Source: Nonomuraea sp. NBC_00507 (GTDB lineage Bacteria; Actinomycetota; Actinomycetes; Streptosporangiales; Streptosporangiaceae). Taken from it: a stretch of 64,000 bases of DNA. A program made the position numbers and the translations under genes. The notes below the pieces were generated by a model. That model searched no databases and had not been told where the DNA came from. It saw nothing but the letters and a program-made list of their open reading frames with translations. Shown here one piece after another: positions 1-8,471 of this stretch (position 1 is the first letter of the stretch; the number at the start of each line of letters is the position of its first letter). The stretch covers positions 6,696,001-6,760,000 of the forward strand of contig NZ_CP107853.1 of the NCBI RefSeq assembly GCF_036013525.1, in the 5' to 3' direction.

Positions 1-633
1 GTCGTCGCGCCTGCCGCCGGTGAGGAGTGCGTCATCGTCGATCCAGGTCAGGACGCGACCGAAGCCGTCGACGAGCTGCTGCGCGAGCACCGGCTCAAGC
101 CGGTCGCGGTCCTGCTCACCCACGGTCACCTCGACCACGTCTGGTCGGTCGCCCCGGTGTGCGGCGCGCGCGACGTCCCCGCGTGGATCCATCCCGAGGA
201 CCGCCACCTGCTGAGCGACCCGGCCGCGGGCTGGTCCGACACGAGCGCCTCGCTGTTCGGCGGCCTCACGCTGAGCGAGCCCGACGACGTGCGCGAGCTG
301 ACCGACGGCGCGGTCCTCAAGCTGGCCGGCCTCGAGCTCGTGGTGGACCACACGCCCGGCCATACCAGGGGGTCGGTGAGCTTCCGGCTGCCCGATGACG
401 AGGTCATGTTCTCGGGCGACCTGCTGTTCGCCGGCTCCATCGGACGCTCTGACCTGCCCGGGGGCGACTACCCGACGATCCTGCGCAGCCTGGCCGCCAA
501 GTGCCTGCCGCTGCCTGACGATACGGTCGTCCTGCCGGGCCACGGACCACAGACCACGATCGGCCGCGAGCGCGCTACCAACCCATACTTGAAAGAAGCA
601 GCGCCGCACGCCGGTCCCACACGAGGGATCTAA
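1..633 (+). CDS. MBL-fold metallo-hydrolase (glyoxalase II-like), 5' end outside window
   Basis: Frame 1 is open from the first base to TAA at 631-633, so the N-terminus lies upstream; 210 residues are visible. The metal ligands of the metallo-beta-lactamase fold appear in order: HGHLDH at visible residues 41-46, HTPGH (His121), FSGD (Asp140) and LPGHG (His181). This is the pattern of the glyoxalase II-like thioester hydrolases, which use two metal ions; the substrate cannot be read from the sequence. No signal peptide is visible, but the true N-terminus is missing. The TAA overlaps the hisS ATG by one base (TAATG), which suggests translational coupling. A persulfide dioxygenase is an alternative within the same fold. 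Confidence 0.85.
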   Translation, partial: VVAPAAGEECVIVDPGQDATEAVDELLREHRLKPVAVLLTHGHLDHVWSVAPVCGARDVPAWIHPEDRHLLSDPAAGWSDTSASLFGGLTLSEPDDVRELTDGAVLKLAGLELVVDHTPGHTRGSVSFRLPDDEVMFSGDLLFAGSIGRSDLPGGDYPTILRSLAAKCLPLPDDTVVLPGHGPQTTIGRERATNPYLKEAAPHAGPTRGI

Positions 634-1889
634 TGAGCTTCCAAGCACCCAAAGGCGTCAAGGAGTACGTCCCACCGCAGGCCTCGACGTTCTACGCGAT
701 TCGCGGAGCGTTCGCGGAGACGGCCAGGCGTGCGGGCTACGCCTACCTCGAGACTGCGGTTTTCGAGGACACCCAGCTGTTCGCGCGCGGCGTCGGCGAG
801 TCCACCGACGTCGTGAGCAAGGAGATGTACACCTTCACCGACCGCGGCGGCAGGTCGCTGACGCTGCGCCCGGAGTTCACCGCCGGCGTGCTGCGCGCGG
901 TCCTGGAATATGGCCTGCACCGCGGCCAGCTCCCGGTGAAGGTCTGGACCGACGGCCCGGTCTTCCGCGCCGAGGCGCCTCAGGAGGGCCGCTACCGCCA
1001 GTTCTACCAGCTCGACCTGGAGGCGATCGGCAGCGAGGACCCGGCCGTCGACGCCGAGACCATCGCGCTGGCCTGGCAGTGGTACTCCGCGCTCGGCCTC
1101 ACCCAGGTGCGGTTGCTGCTCAACTCGCTGGGCTGCAAGGAATGCCGCCCGGCTTACCGCGCCCGGTTGCAGGAGTTCCTGCGCGCGCTCGACCTTGACG
1201 AGGCCACCAGGGCCCGAATCGAGATCAATCCGTTGCGCGTGCTCGACGACAGGCGCCCCGAGGTCCGTGCGCAGCTGGAGGGAGCGCCGCTCATCGGCGA
1301 CCACCTCTGCCCTGCCTGCAAGGCCTACCACGACCGGGTCAAACAGCTGCTGGCCGACCTCGGCGTCTCGTGGGAGGACGCGCCCAGGCTGGTGCGCGGG
1401 CTCGACTACTACACCCGCACCACCTTCGAGTTCGACCACCCGCTGCTGGGCGCACAGTCCGGCATCGGCGGTGGCGGCCGCTACGACGGGCTCTCCGAGG
1501 CCATCGGCGGGCCACCGTTGCCCGGCATCGGCTTCGGCCTCGGCCTCGACCGCACGGTGATCGCCATGGAGAGGGAGGGCATCGCGCTCGCCGCCCCGCC
1601 TCGGTGCGAGGTGTACGGTGTGGCGCTGGGCGACGAGGCGGCGCGCGCCATGTTCAAGCTCGTGAACGAGCTGCGCGCGGCCGGTGTCGCCGCCGACATG
1701 GCCTACGGCGGCAAGGGGCTCAAGGGCGCCATGAAGGGCGCCGACCGTTCGGGCGCCGCGTTCGCGCTGATCCTGGGCGATCGCGACCTGGCCGCCGAGG
1801 CCGTGCAAGTGAAAGACCTGACCACCGCTGACCAGACCGAGGTGCCCTTGGCCGAGGTCGTCGAATTCTTGAAAGGGAAAGTGCAGTGA
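633..1889 (+). CDS. hisS: Histidyl-tRNA synthetase
   Basis: Class II aminoacyl-tRNA synthetase that charges tRNA-His in the cytoplasm. The 418 residues match the usual length. Visible motifs are TLRPE (77-81), the motif 2 stretch starting [11 protein letters not shown] (111-121), the HisRS-specific RGLDYYTRT (255-263) and GGGGRYDGL (279-287), followed by a C-terminal anticodon-binding domain. Two CxxC pairs, C168/C171 and C226/C229, flank the insertion domain and could bind zinc, as in some bacterial HisRS. The start shares one base with the upstream stop, and the end overlaps aspS by four bases (GTGA), so MBL hydrolase, hisS and aspS form one coupled unit. Confidence 0.97.
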   Translation: MSFQAPKGVKEYVPPQASTFYAIRGAFAETARRAGYAYLETAVFEDTQLFARGVGESTDVVSKEMYTFTDRGGRSLTLRPEFTAGVLRAVLEYGLHRGQLPVKVWTDGPVFRAEAPQEGRYRQFYQLDLEAIGSEDPAVDAETIALAWQWYSALGLTQVRLLLNSLGCKECRPAYRARLQEFLRALDLDEATRARIEINPLRVLDDRRPEVRAQLEGAPLIGDHLCPACKAYHDRVKQLLADLGVSWEDAPRLVRGLDYYTRTTFEFDHPLLGAQSGIGGGGRYDGLSEAIGGPPLPGIGFGLGLDRTVIAMEREGIALAAPPRCEVYGVALGDEAARAMFKLVNELRAAGVAADMAYGGKGLKGAMKGADRSGAAFALILGDRDLAAEAVQVKDLTTADQTEVPLAEVVEFLKGKVQ

Positions 1890-3631
1890 TCCGCACGCAT
1901 ACGGCCGGGTCGCTCCGCGAGGAGCACGCCGGGCAGCAGGTGACGCTCGCGGGATGGGTGGCCCGCCGCCGCGACCATGGCGGCGTGGTCTTCATCGACC
2001 TGCGTGACGCCTCCGGCTCGGCGCAGGTGGTCTTCCGCGAGGAGGACCACGCCCACGACCTGCGCGCCGAATACTGCGTGAAGGTCGTCGGCGCGGTCCG
2101 CCTGCGCCCCGAGGGCAACGAAAACCCCGACCTGCCCACCGGCAGGATCGAGGTCGTGGCCGACACGGTGGAGGTGCTGAGCGAGTCGGCGCCGCTGCCG
2201 TTCCCAATCGAGGGCAACGTGGGCGTGTCGGAGGAGGCGCGGCTGAAATACCGCTACCTCGACATCCGCCGCCAGCAGGTGGCCACTGCGATGCGCACCC
2301 GCTCCAAGGCCACCTACCTCGCCAACGAGGTCATGCACGAGCTCGGCTTCGTCTACGTCGAGACGCCCACGCTGACCCGCTCCACCCCCGAGGGCGCCCG
2401 CGACTTCCTCGTGCCGGTGCGCCTGCAGCCCGGCAACTGGTATGCCCTGCCGCAGTCGCCCCAGCTGTTCAAGCAGTTGCTGCAGGTGGGCGGGCTCGAG
2501 CGTTACTACCAGCTTGCCAAGTGCTACCGCGACGAGGACCTGCGGGCCGACCGGCAGCCGGAGTTCACCCAGATCGACGTCGAGATGTCCTTCGTGGACC
2601 AGGAGGACGTCATCGAGGTGGGCGAGAAGCTGATCGGCCGGCTGTGGAAGGAGATCGCCGGCTACGAGCTGCCCACGCCGCTGCCGCGCATGACGTACGC
2701 CGACGCCATGGCCCGCTACGGCTCCGACAAGCCCGACCTGCGCTTCGGCCAGGAGCTGGTCGAGATGACCGCCTACTTCGCGAACACGTCGTTCCGCGTC
2801 TTCCAGGCCGAATACGTCGGCGCGGTCGTCATGCCGGGCGGCGCCTCGCAGACCCGCAAGGAGCTCGACGGCTGGCAGGAGTGGGCCCGCTCGCGCGGCG
2901 CCAAGGGCCTGGCCTACGTGCTCGTGCAGGAGGACGGCACGCTCGGTGGCCCGGTGGCCAAAAACCTGTCCGAGGAGGAGGCCGGCGGGCTGGGGGCCAA
3001 GGTCGGCGCCAACCCGGGTGACGCGATCTTCTTCGCGGCCGGCCCCCGGCACTCCTCCCGCGACCTGCTCGGCGCCGCCCGCCTGGAGATCGGCCGGCGC
3101 TGCGACCTGATCGACGAGTCGGCGTGGTCGTTCCTGTGGGTCGTCGACGCCCCCATGTTCGAGCCGGTGCACGACGAGGTGGGCCGCGAGATCGGCTGGA
3201 CGGCCGTGCACCACCCGTTCACCGGTCCCAAGCCGGAGTGGGCCGACAACTTCCAGGACCACCCGGGCGAGGCCCTCGCCTACGCCTATGACATGGTGTG
3301 CAACGGCATGGAGATCGGCGGCGGCTCGATCCGTATCCACCGGGCCGAGATGCAGCAGCGCGTCTTCGACGTGCTCGGCATCTCCAAGGAGGAGGCCGAG
3401 AGCAAGTTCGGCTTCCTGCTCGAGGCGTTCAAGTACGGCCCGCCGCCGCATGGCGGCATCGCCTACGGCTGGGACCGGATCTGCATGCTGCTGTCCGGCG
3501 GCGACTCGATCCGCGACGTGATCGCCTTCCCGAAGACGGCCTCCGGCTTCGACCCGCTCACCGCCGCGCCCACGCCGATCACGGCCGACCAGCGCAAGGA
3601 GGCGGGCGTCGACGCCCAGCCCAAGGCCTGA
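1886..3631 (+). CDS. aspS: Aspartyl-tRNA synthetase
   Basis: Class IIb synthetase of 581 residues, the bacterial long form. The N-terminal OB-fold contains [19 protein letters not shown] (23-41); motif 2 with [15 protein letters not shown] lies near residues 212-226, and motif 3 reads [13 protein letters not shown] near 525-537, with Trp where many homologues have Leu (GLDR). The bacterial GAD insertion lies between motifs 2 and 3. The GTG start is in the GTGA overlap with hisS. Many actinobacteria use a non-discriminating AspRS together with GatCAB to make Asn-tRNA; the sequence alone does not settle that here. A strong hairpin follows the stop. Confidence 0.97.
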   Translation: MIRTHTAGSLREEHAGQQVTLAGWVARRRDHGGVVFIDLRDASGSAQVVFREEDHAHDLRAEYCVKVVGAVRLRPEGNENPDLPTGRIEVVADTVEVLSESAPLPFPIEGNVGVSEEARLKYRYLDIRRQQVATAMRTRSKATYLANEVMHELGFVYVETPTLTRSTPEGARDFLVPVRLQPGNWYALPQSPQLFKQLLQVGGLERYYQLAKCYRDEDLRADRQPEFTQIDVEMSFVDQEDVIEVGEKLIGRLWKEIAGYELPTPLPRMTYADAMARYGSDKPDLRFGQELVEMTAYFANTSFRVFQAEYVGAVVMPGGASQTRKELDGWQEWARSRGAKGLAYVLVQEDGTLGGPVAKNLSEEEAGGLGAKVGANPGDAIFFAAGPRHSSRDLLGAARLEIGRRCDLIDESAWSFLWVVDAPMFEPVHDEVGREIGWTAVHHPFTGPKPEWADNFQDHPGEALAYAYDMVCNGMEIGGGSIRIHRAEMQQRVFDVLGISKEEAESKFGFLLEAFKYGPPPHGGIAYGWDRICMLLSGGDSIRDVIAFPKTASGFDPLTAAPTPITADQRKEAGVDAQPKA

Positions 3632-3656
3632 ACGACGGCCGCTCAAGGCGTGAACG

Positions 3657-3698
3657 CAAGAACGGCAGGCGCCCGCGTCGCGGGGCCTGCCGTTCTTG
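3657..3698. terminator. Bidirectional terminator between aspS and the cyclophilin gene
   Basis: A perfect 14-bp stem pairs CAAGAACGGCAGGC (3657-3670) with GCCTGCCGTTCTTG (3685-3698). The 14-base loop can pair further (CCCGC with GCGGG). It lies between the convergent ends of aspS and the peptidylprolyl isomerase gene and could stop transcription from both sides. Confidence 0.8.
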
Positions 3699-3704
3699 TG
3701 TCTC

Positions 3705-4610
3705 CTACTTGACCGTGACGCTCTTGATCACGATCGGCGTCTTCGGGGCGGTGGAGCCGCCGTCGCCGGTGATGTCGTCCTCGTTGACGGTGACGCCGTC
3801 CTTGGCGATCTTCTCGATGATCTCCAGGCCCGACTTCACCATGCCCAGCACCGAATACTGCGGCTCGATCTGCGCGTTCTCGTCCGACATCGAGATGGCG
3901 AACTGGCTGCTGTTCTGGCCGGCCGCGTCCTGAGGCTGGGTCAGGAACACCACACCCCTGGTGTACGGCACCACGCCCACGGCCTCGTCGCCGAACACGT
4001 ACCCCGCGGTGCCCAGGCCGTCCGTCGGGTTCTTGCCGTCCGCCTTGGCCTGAGGGTCGCCGCACTGCAGCAGGAACAGGCCGGTCGTCTCCGGCGTCGC
4101 GAGGCGGTGGCACTTGGTGTTGTCGTAGAACTTCTTCTTGGCCAGGAACGCCATGGAGTTCACCGAGCACGGGGTGGCGTTCGCGTCCACGTCGATGACG
4201 ATGTCACCGTGGTTGGTCTTGATCGTCATCGTGCTGAGCTTCAGGTTGGGCTTCTTGCCGGGCATCCCCACGTACTTGTTCGGAACCGAGTCGTCCCGCT
4301 TGTACGTGCACGACACCGAGCCCGCCTTCTTCGGCGGCGTGGTGCTCGGGAGCTCTGTCGGCGCGGGGGCGGAGGCGGACGCCGACGCGGACGCCGAGGG
4401 CGTGCTCGCCGCCGAGGCCGCCTCACCGCCATCCTTGCTGACCAACGTGGTCGCGGCGAAGATGCCGCCCGCCACCACTACGACGGCCACGCCCGCGCCG
4501 ATGAAGGTGTTCCGCCTCGCCTTGGAGGACTGCTCGGCCGCGGCGCGCTCCTTCTGCCGCTCCTTGTGCTCCCGCGCCAGCTCGCTCTTGCGGTCGTCGT
4601 CGCCGCTCAC
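3705..4610 (-). CDS. Membrane-anchored cyclophilin-type peptidylprolyl isomerase
   Basis: 301 residues. A charged, coiled-coil-like N-terminus (rich in K, E and R, about 1-34) precedes one membrane segment at about 35-56 (FIGAGVAVVVVAGGIFAATT), an Ala/Ser/Pro-rich linker, and a cyclophilin domain from about residue 130. The domain keeps the CHR pair that holds the catalytic arginine, an LQCGDP match to the QGGDP region, and a QNSSQFAIS match to the GTNGSQFFI motif. It probably acts outside the membrane as a folding helper, catalysing cis-trans isomerisation at proline. GTG start with AAGGAG about 8 bases upstream. It converges with aspS and shares a divergent promoter region with the DUF2231 gene. 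Confidence 0.9.
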   Translation of the reverse strand: MSGDDDRKSELAREHKERQKERAAAEQSSKARRNTFIGAGVAVVVVAGGIFAATTLVSKDGGEAASAASTPSASASASASAPAPTELPSTTPPKKAGSVSCTYKRDDSVPNKYVGMPGKKPNLKLSTMTIKTNHGDIVIDVDANATPCSVNSMAFLAKKKFYDNTKCHRLATPETTGLFLLQCGDPQAKADGKNPTDGLGTAGYVFGDEAVGVVPYTRGVVFLTQPQDAAGQNSSQFAISMSDENAQIEPQYSVLGMVKSGLEIIEKIAKDGVTVNEDDITGDGGSTAPKTPIVIKSVTVK

Positions 4611-4737
4611 CGCTTGTCTCCTTCATCTTTGCCGTCACATGACCAAACAACTCCGCGCATGCTACCGGCCTCCGATATGTGCCGGACGTAAGTGGCGAAA
4701 GCCGTGATGTGCGACTTGTGAGGTCGCGAACCATATG

Positions 4738-4766
4738 GTGCTCACATTCGTAGTTGAAATGAGCAC
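4738..4766 (+). promoter_or_regulatory. Inverted repeat upstream of the DUF2231 gene
   Basis: GTGCTCA (4738-4744) and TGAGCAC (4760-4766) form a perfect 7-bp inverted repeat with a 15-base spacer whose ends (ATT and AAA) partly extend it. A possible -10 box TATGGT (4734-4739) overlaps the left arm, so it may be an operator or an early 5'-UTR hairpin. The ribosome site TAAGGAG (4767-4773) begins directly after it. Function is inferred. Confidence 0.4.
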
Positions 4767-4778
4767 TAAGGAGCCCCC

Positions 4779-5261
4779 ATGTTCGACCAGATCCTGGGCC
4801 TCCCGGCCCACCCCCTGATCATCCACTTCGCCGTCGTGCTGACCCCGCTCCTCGTCGTCGCGGCCGCCGTCTACGCGCTGCTGCCGCGCTGGCGGCCGTA
4901 CGTGGCCTGGGCCGTCGTCCTGCTCTGCCTGGCGGCGCCCGCGGCCGTCTACGCGGCCAAGGAGAGCGGCGAGAGCCTCAAGGCGGCCCGCTTCGCCACC
5001 GCCGGCGGCGAGGTGGGCGCCCGCATCTCCACCCACCAGAGCTTCGCCAACCCCTTGCTGCTGTCGGTGCTCGGGCTCGCCGCCGCCGCCCTGCTGCTGG
5101 TGTACGCCACCCGCCCGGCCCGCGACTCCGTGGGCGGCGACCGGTTCGGCCGCGCCGCGACGCTGACCCTGTCGGGACTGACGCTGGCGCTGGCCGGAGT
5201 CGCCAGCTACTACGTCTTCCGCGCTGGCGACTCCGGAGCGAGAGCCGTGTGGGGGCTGTAA
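4779..5261 (+). CDS. DUF2231 integral membrane protein
   Basis: 160 residues with four predicted membrane helices (about 16-36, 42-60, 89-107, 123-145). The start FDQILGLPAHPLIIHFAVVLTPL has the HPLI(V)HFP-like signature of the DUF2231 family, whose histidines in the first helix suggest a redox or metal role; no reaction is established. ATG follows TAAGGAG with ideal spacing. It is monocistronic: the gap to rarA is about 200 bases, and the upstream gene is divergent. Confidence 0.82.
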   Translation: MFDQILGLPAHPLIIHFAVVLTPLLVVAAAVYALLPRWRPYVAWAVVLLCLAAPAAVYAAKESGESLKAARFATAGGEVGARISTHQSFANPLLLSVLGLAAAALLLVYATRPARDSVGGDRFGRAATLTLSGLTLALAGVASYYVFRAGDSGARAVWGL

Positions 5262-5284
5262 TCTCGCGTTGTGGAGAGCGTCTC

Positions 5285-5405
5285 TGACTGGCTGGGAGTG
5301 CCAATCGTGGTCGCGCCCTGGTGCCGATGTCGGCCCGTTGGTGCGCGTCCCTCCGGACGCTGGCCCACCAGGCCGGGGCCGGATGGGGGAGGGCACTCCG
5401 CGTCG
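5285..5405 (+). ncRNA. Candidate structured RNA or leader upstream of rarA
   Basis: The 202-base gap between the DUF2231 gene and rarA contains nested complementarities: GGAGTGCC (5295-5302) with GGCACTCC (5392-5399); CCTGGTG (5317-5323) with CACCAGG (5366-5372); and GCGTCC (5345-5350) with GGACGC (5355-5360). A small CCG/CGG hairpin fits inside at 5324-5333. It matches no RNA family I recognise: it lacks the tmRNA, RNase P and SRP signatures. High GC makes chance pairing likely, so confidence is low. Confidence 0.2.
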
Positions 5406-5422
5406 CCTGGGCGCGGAGCGTT

Positions 5423-5439
5423 TACAGTTCGTAACTGTA
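5423..5439 (+). promoter_or_regulatory. Inverted repeat in the rarA promoter region
   Basis: TACAGTT (5423-5429) and AACTGTA (5433-5439) are perfect 7-bp arms around CGT, about 25 bases before the rarA start, in an AT-rich patch unlike the surrounding GC-rich DNA. Size and position fit a repressor operator or a site overlapping the promoter; the regulator is unknown. Confidence 0.4.
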
Positions 5440-5463
5440 TGATTACTGTGGATCGCGAGTCAA

Positions 5464-6774
5464 GTGGATAGCCTGTTCGATTCGGCGGCTGAGGAGGCCA
5501 CCCCGCAGCCCCTCGCGGTGCGCATGCGCCCGCGCACGCTCGACGAGGTGATCGGCCAGCGGCACCTGCTCGGCCAGGGCACCCCGCTGCGGCGCCTGGT
5601 CGAGAGCGAGGCCCCCATGTCGCTGTTCCTGTGGGGCCCGCCGGGCACCGGCAAGACCACGCTCGCCTACGTCGTCTCCAACGTCACCAAGCGCCGCTTC
5701 GTCGAGGTCTCGGCCGTGTCCGCCGGCGTCAAGGACGTGCGGGCCGCCATCGACAACGCCCGCCGCGAGCTGGGCATGACCGGGCGGCAGACCGTGCTGT
5801 TCGTGGACGAGGTGCACCGCTTCAACAAGGCACAGCAGGACGCCCTGCTGCCCGCCGTGGAAAACCGCTGGGTCACCTTCATCGGGGCGACCACCGAAAA
5901 CCCGTTCTTCTCGGTCATCTCGCCGCTGCTGTCGCGCTCGCTGCTACTGACGCTGGAGTCCCTGTCCGAGGACGACATCCGCGTGGTGCTGGAGCGGGCC
6001 GTCGCCGACCCGCGCGGCCTGGACGGCCGCGTCACCCTCGCGCCCGAGGCACTGGAGCATCTCGTACGCCTCGCGGGCGGCGACGCGCGCCGGTCGCTGA
6101 CCTACCTTGAGGCTGCGGCGCTGCTGGCCGACGACGTCACGGTCGAGGTCGTGGAGAAGGCCGTCGACAAGGCCGCCGTGCGCTACGACCGGCAGGGCGA
6201 CCAGCACTACGACGTGATCAGCGCGTTCATCAAGTCGATGCGCGGCTCGGACGCCGACGCCGCACTCCACTATCTGGCCCGCATGATCGAAGCGGGCGAG
6301 GACCCGCGCTTCATCGCCCGCCGCATCGTCATCTTCGCCTCCGAGGACGTCGGCATGGCCGACCCCACCTGCCTGCAGACCGCCGTCGCCGCCGCGCAGG
6401 CAGTGCAGCTCATCGGCCTGCCCGAGGGGCAGATCAACCTGGCGCACGCCGTCATCCACTGCGCCCTGGCCCCCAAGTCCAACGCCGTCGTCAAGGCCAT
6501 CGGGGCCGCGATCGGCGACGTGCGCCGCGGCCTGATCGGCCAGGTGCCCGGCCACCTGCGCGACGCCCACTACCCAGGGGCCGCCAAGCTGGGCCACGGG
6601 GACGGCTACAAATACCCGCACGACTTCGACCACGGGCTCGTCCGCCAGGACTACGCGCCCGAGCAGGTCCGCGAGCGCCGCTACTACGAGCCGACCCGGC
6701 ACGGCGCCGAGGCCCCGGTCGCCGACCGCTGGGCCAAGATCCGCGACTTCCTGCGCGCAAAGCCGGACGCATAG
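5464..6774 (+). CDS. rarA: Replication-associated recombination protein A (AAA+ ATPase)
   Basis: 436 residues of the RarA/MgsA/WRNIP1 family, a clamp-loader-like ATPase acting at stalled forks with single-stranded DNA-binding protein. Walker [10 protein letters not shown] is at 58-66, Walker [20 protein letters not shown] near 110-128, and the sensor region is [19 protein letters not shown]. The C-terminal tetramerisation part contains [15 protein letters not shown] and YKYPHDF, both typical of the family. The start is GTG ([10 protein letters not shown]) without a strong Shine-Dalgarno, so a nearby start or leaderless translation is possible. It stands alone between the DUF2231 gene and the DUF2236 gene. 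Confidence 0.95.
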   Translation: MDSLFDSAAEEATPQPLAVRMRPRTLDEVIGQRHLLGQGTPLRRLVESEAPMSLFLWGPPGTGKTTLAYVVSNVTKRRFVEVSAVSAGVKDVRAAIDNARRELGMTGRQTVLFVDEVHRFNKAQQDALLPAVENRWVTFIGATTENPFFSVISPLLSRSLLLTLESLSEDDIRVVLERAVADPRGLDGRVTLAPEALEHLVRLAGGDARRSLTYLEAAALLADDVTVEVVEKAVDKAAVRYDRQGDQHYDVISAFIKSMRGSDADAALHYLARMIEAGEDPRFIARRIVIFASEDVGMADPTCLQTAVAAAQAVQLIGLPEGQINLAHAVIHCALAPKSNAVVKAIGAAIGDVRRGLIGQVPGHLRDAHYPGAAKLGHGDGYKYPHDFDHGLVRQDYAPEQVRERRYYEPTRHGAEAPVADRWAKIRDFLRAKPDA

Positions 6775-6818
6775 GTGAAAGCCGTACTAAACAGCTGTTC
6801 ACGGGGAATCACCACCGT

Positions 6819-7757
6819 GTGAAGGCGACCGTTACCTCCGGTGGCGGCCTGTTCGGCCCCACATCGATCACCTGGCGCATCCACACCGAGCCGCTCGCCT
6901 TGCCGGCGGTGCTGCGCGCCTTCCAGCTGCAGGCCCTTCATCCCCGCACCATCCGCGGCATCGCCCAGAACTGTCTGCTCGACGACCCCGAGGTGGCCCG
7001 CGAACGGCTGCGGCGGCAGCTCGCCTACCTCACGGTGCGCACGTTCGGCACCCGCGAGCAGGCCGAGCAGGCCGCCGAGCGGGTGCGCCGCGTGCACGCC
7101 CGCCTCATCGGCCTCGACACCGACACCGGCACTCTGTTCCGGGTGGACGACGAGGAGAACCTGCGGTGGGTCCACTGCGTGGAGACCTCCTCGCACCTGG
7201 AGGTGGCTCTGCGCGCCGGCGTGCCGCTCACCGGCGCGGAAGCCGACGCCTATGTGGCCGAGCAGCGGCGCAGCGCGAGTCTCGTCGGGCTGCGGGACGT
7301 GCCGGGCGACGTGCCGGAGCTGCGCGATTACCTCGAGGGCATGCGCCCGTACCTGTCGGCCACCGACGAGGCGCGCGACGCGCTGCGCCGCAGCCTCAGC
7401 CCGCAACTGTCATTGCGCATTCTGTGTCTATGGTCGCGCTCGCACGGGGCTCCGCTGGTCACGCAAGCTGCCGCTCTCCGCCCCAAGCTCGCCGCTCCGC
7501 TACTGACAGCGCCGCTGGCGCTCGGCTCGCTGCCCGCCGCGGGCGCCCTCGCCTTCGCCACGCTGCCCGAGTGGGCCAAGGAGATGTACGGCTGTCACGC
7601 GGGCAAGGCCACCGAGTACGCGGCCGGCACGGCGCTCAAGGCGTTGCGCGTGGCGGCGGCCGCCCTGCCGGATCGGCTGGTCGCGCCGGAGATCAGAGCG
7701 GCCCGCGGGCTCATGCGCGCGCTCGCGGGCGCGCCGGGAGCGGACGTGGCGGCCTGA
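6819..7757 (+). CDS. Oxygenase MpaB family protein (DUF2236)
   Basis: 312 residues of the DUF2236/MpaB/latex-clearing-protein-like family, alpha-helical proteins of which some bind haem b. Visible family features are FGPTSITWRIHTEPLALPAVL at the N-terminus, the LQALHP motif, the VHCVETSS stretch near 120 and the YGCHAG-like C-terminal region. Histidines in LQALHP and the WVH motif are candidate haem ligands. The substrate is unknown. GTG start at 6819 (GTG at 6817 is out of frame). The gene is followed closely by the DUF948-DUF6167-alaS set, but an apparent new promoter precedes those. Confidence 0.75.
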   Translation: MKATVTSGGGLFGPTSITWRIHTEPLALPAVLRAFQLQALHPRTIRGIAQNCLLDDPEVARERLRRQLAYLTVRTFGTREQAEQAAERVRRVHARLIGLDTDTGTLFRVDDEENLRWVHCVETSSHLEVALRAGVPLTGAEADAYVAEQRRSASLVGLRDVPGDVPELRDYLEGMRPYLSATDEARDALRRSLSPQLSLRILCLWSRSHGAPLVTQAAALRPKLAAPLLTAPLALGSLPAAGALAFATLPEWAKEMYGCHAGKATEYAAGTALKALRVAAAALPDRLVAPEIRAARGLMRALAGAPGADVAA

Positions 7758-7841
7758 GGCGGCTCGTCGTCCTCACCGATGTTGTCGCTCGGACGCGATA
7801 GGGTCGTGCCGTTCCGGCCCAGCGTACGAGGGAGAGAGCGG

Positions 7842-8222
7842 ATGCTTACCGCTGGAGAGGTCGCCGGGCTGATCGCGGCCACGGGCTGGATCGTCCTGGT
7901 CTGCGTTCTCGCCATGGTGCTCGTCAAGCTCGCCAGGCTGCTCACGGAGACCACCAAGGCGGTCGCCGACCTCAACAACCGCCTCACGCCGCTGCTGGAC
8001 GACCTGAGCGTCACGGTCAGCGAGACCAACAGGCAGCTGATCGCCGTCGAGGCCATCGCCAGGGACGTCAAGCAGGTCAGCGGCCACGCGGCCAAGCTCA
8101 GCGCGGTGACGCAGACGGTCTTCACCGGACCGCTGATCAAGGTGTCGTCGCTGACCTACGGCGTGCGGCGCGCCATCGAGGCCCGCCGGCCGCGCAGAGC
8201 CGTGCCGAGGCGGACGCGATGA
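7842..8222 (+). CDS. DUF948 membrane protein
   Basis: 126 residues: one membrane helix (about 12-32, IAATGWIVLVCVLAMVLVKLA) followed by a long amphipathic region (about 35-95) of heptad character, as in DUF948 proteins, then a basic tail. Its place just before a small DUF6167-type gene and alaS is typical of actinobacteria. I chose ATG 7842 because GGGAGAGAG lies about 5 bases upstream; an upstream in-frame ATG at 7779 lacks such a site. The stop overlaps the next gene by four bases (ATGA). A role in envelope organisation is only a guess. Confidence 0.78.
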   Translation: MLTAGEVAGLIAATGWIVLVCVLAMVLVKLARLLTETTKAVADLNNRLTPLLDDLSVTVSETNRQLIAVEAIARDVKQVSGHAAKLSAVTQTVFTGPLIKVSSLTYGVRRAIEARRPRRAVPRRTR

Positions 8223-8449
8223 TCAGAAGGCTGTTCTACCTTTCGCTCGGCGCGTTCCTCGCCATGTGGGTGATGCGCAGGCTGCAAGCGCTCCATCCCA
8301 ACCATGTCATCCACAGGACTGCGGACGGTGCGGCAGGCATGCTCCGGCAGGTGAGAGACTTTACCTCTGACGCGCTAGGCGAGGCCGCCGAGCGCGAAAC
8401 CGAGTTGCGGGCACGCTTCGGGCTCGACAACGTTGAAGACAACAACTGA
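8219..8449 (+). CDS. Small DUF6167-like membrane protein
   Basis: 76 residues with a single N-terminal hydrophobic segment (about 5-20, LFYLSLGAFLAMWVM) followed by a charged soluble tail rich in Glu and Arg. The length and the position between the DUF948 gene and alaS match the actinobacterial DUF6167 family; the function is unknown. ATG lies in the ATGA overlap with the DUF948 gene, so the two are translationally coupled and may form a membrane pair. Only 22 bases separate it from alaS. Confidence 0.75.
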   Translation: MIRRLFYLSLGAFLAMWVMRRLQALHPNHVIHRTADGAAGMLRQVRDFTSDALGEAAERETELRARFGLDNVEDNN

Positions 8450-8471
8450 CTAAACGCAAAGGATGGCCATC

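Noticed and set aside
1703..3646. 647-codon open frame on the - strand over aspS
   Set aside because: Antisense to aspS, low-complexity composition, no domain.
5262..5463. tmRNA, RNase P RNA, SRP RNA or tRNA before rarA
   Set aside because: None of their conserved sequences is present, so only an unassigned structured segment is reported.
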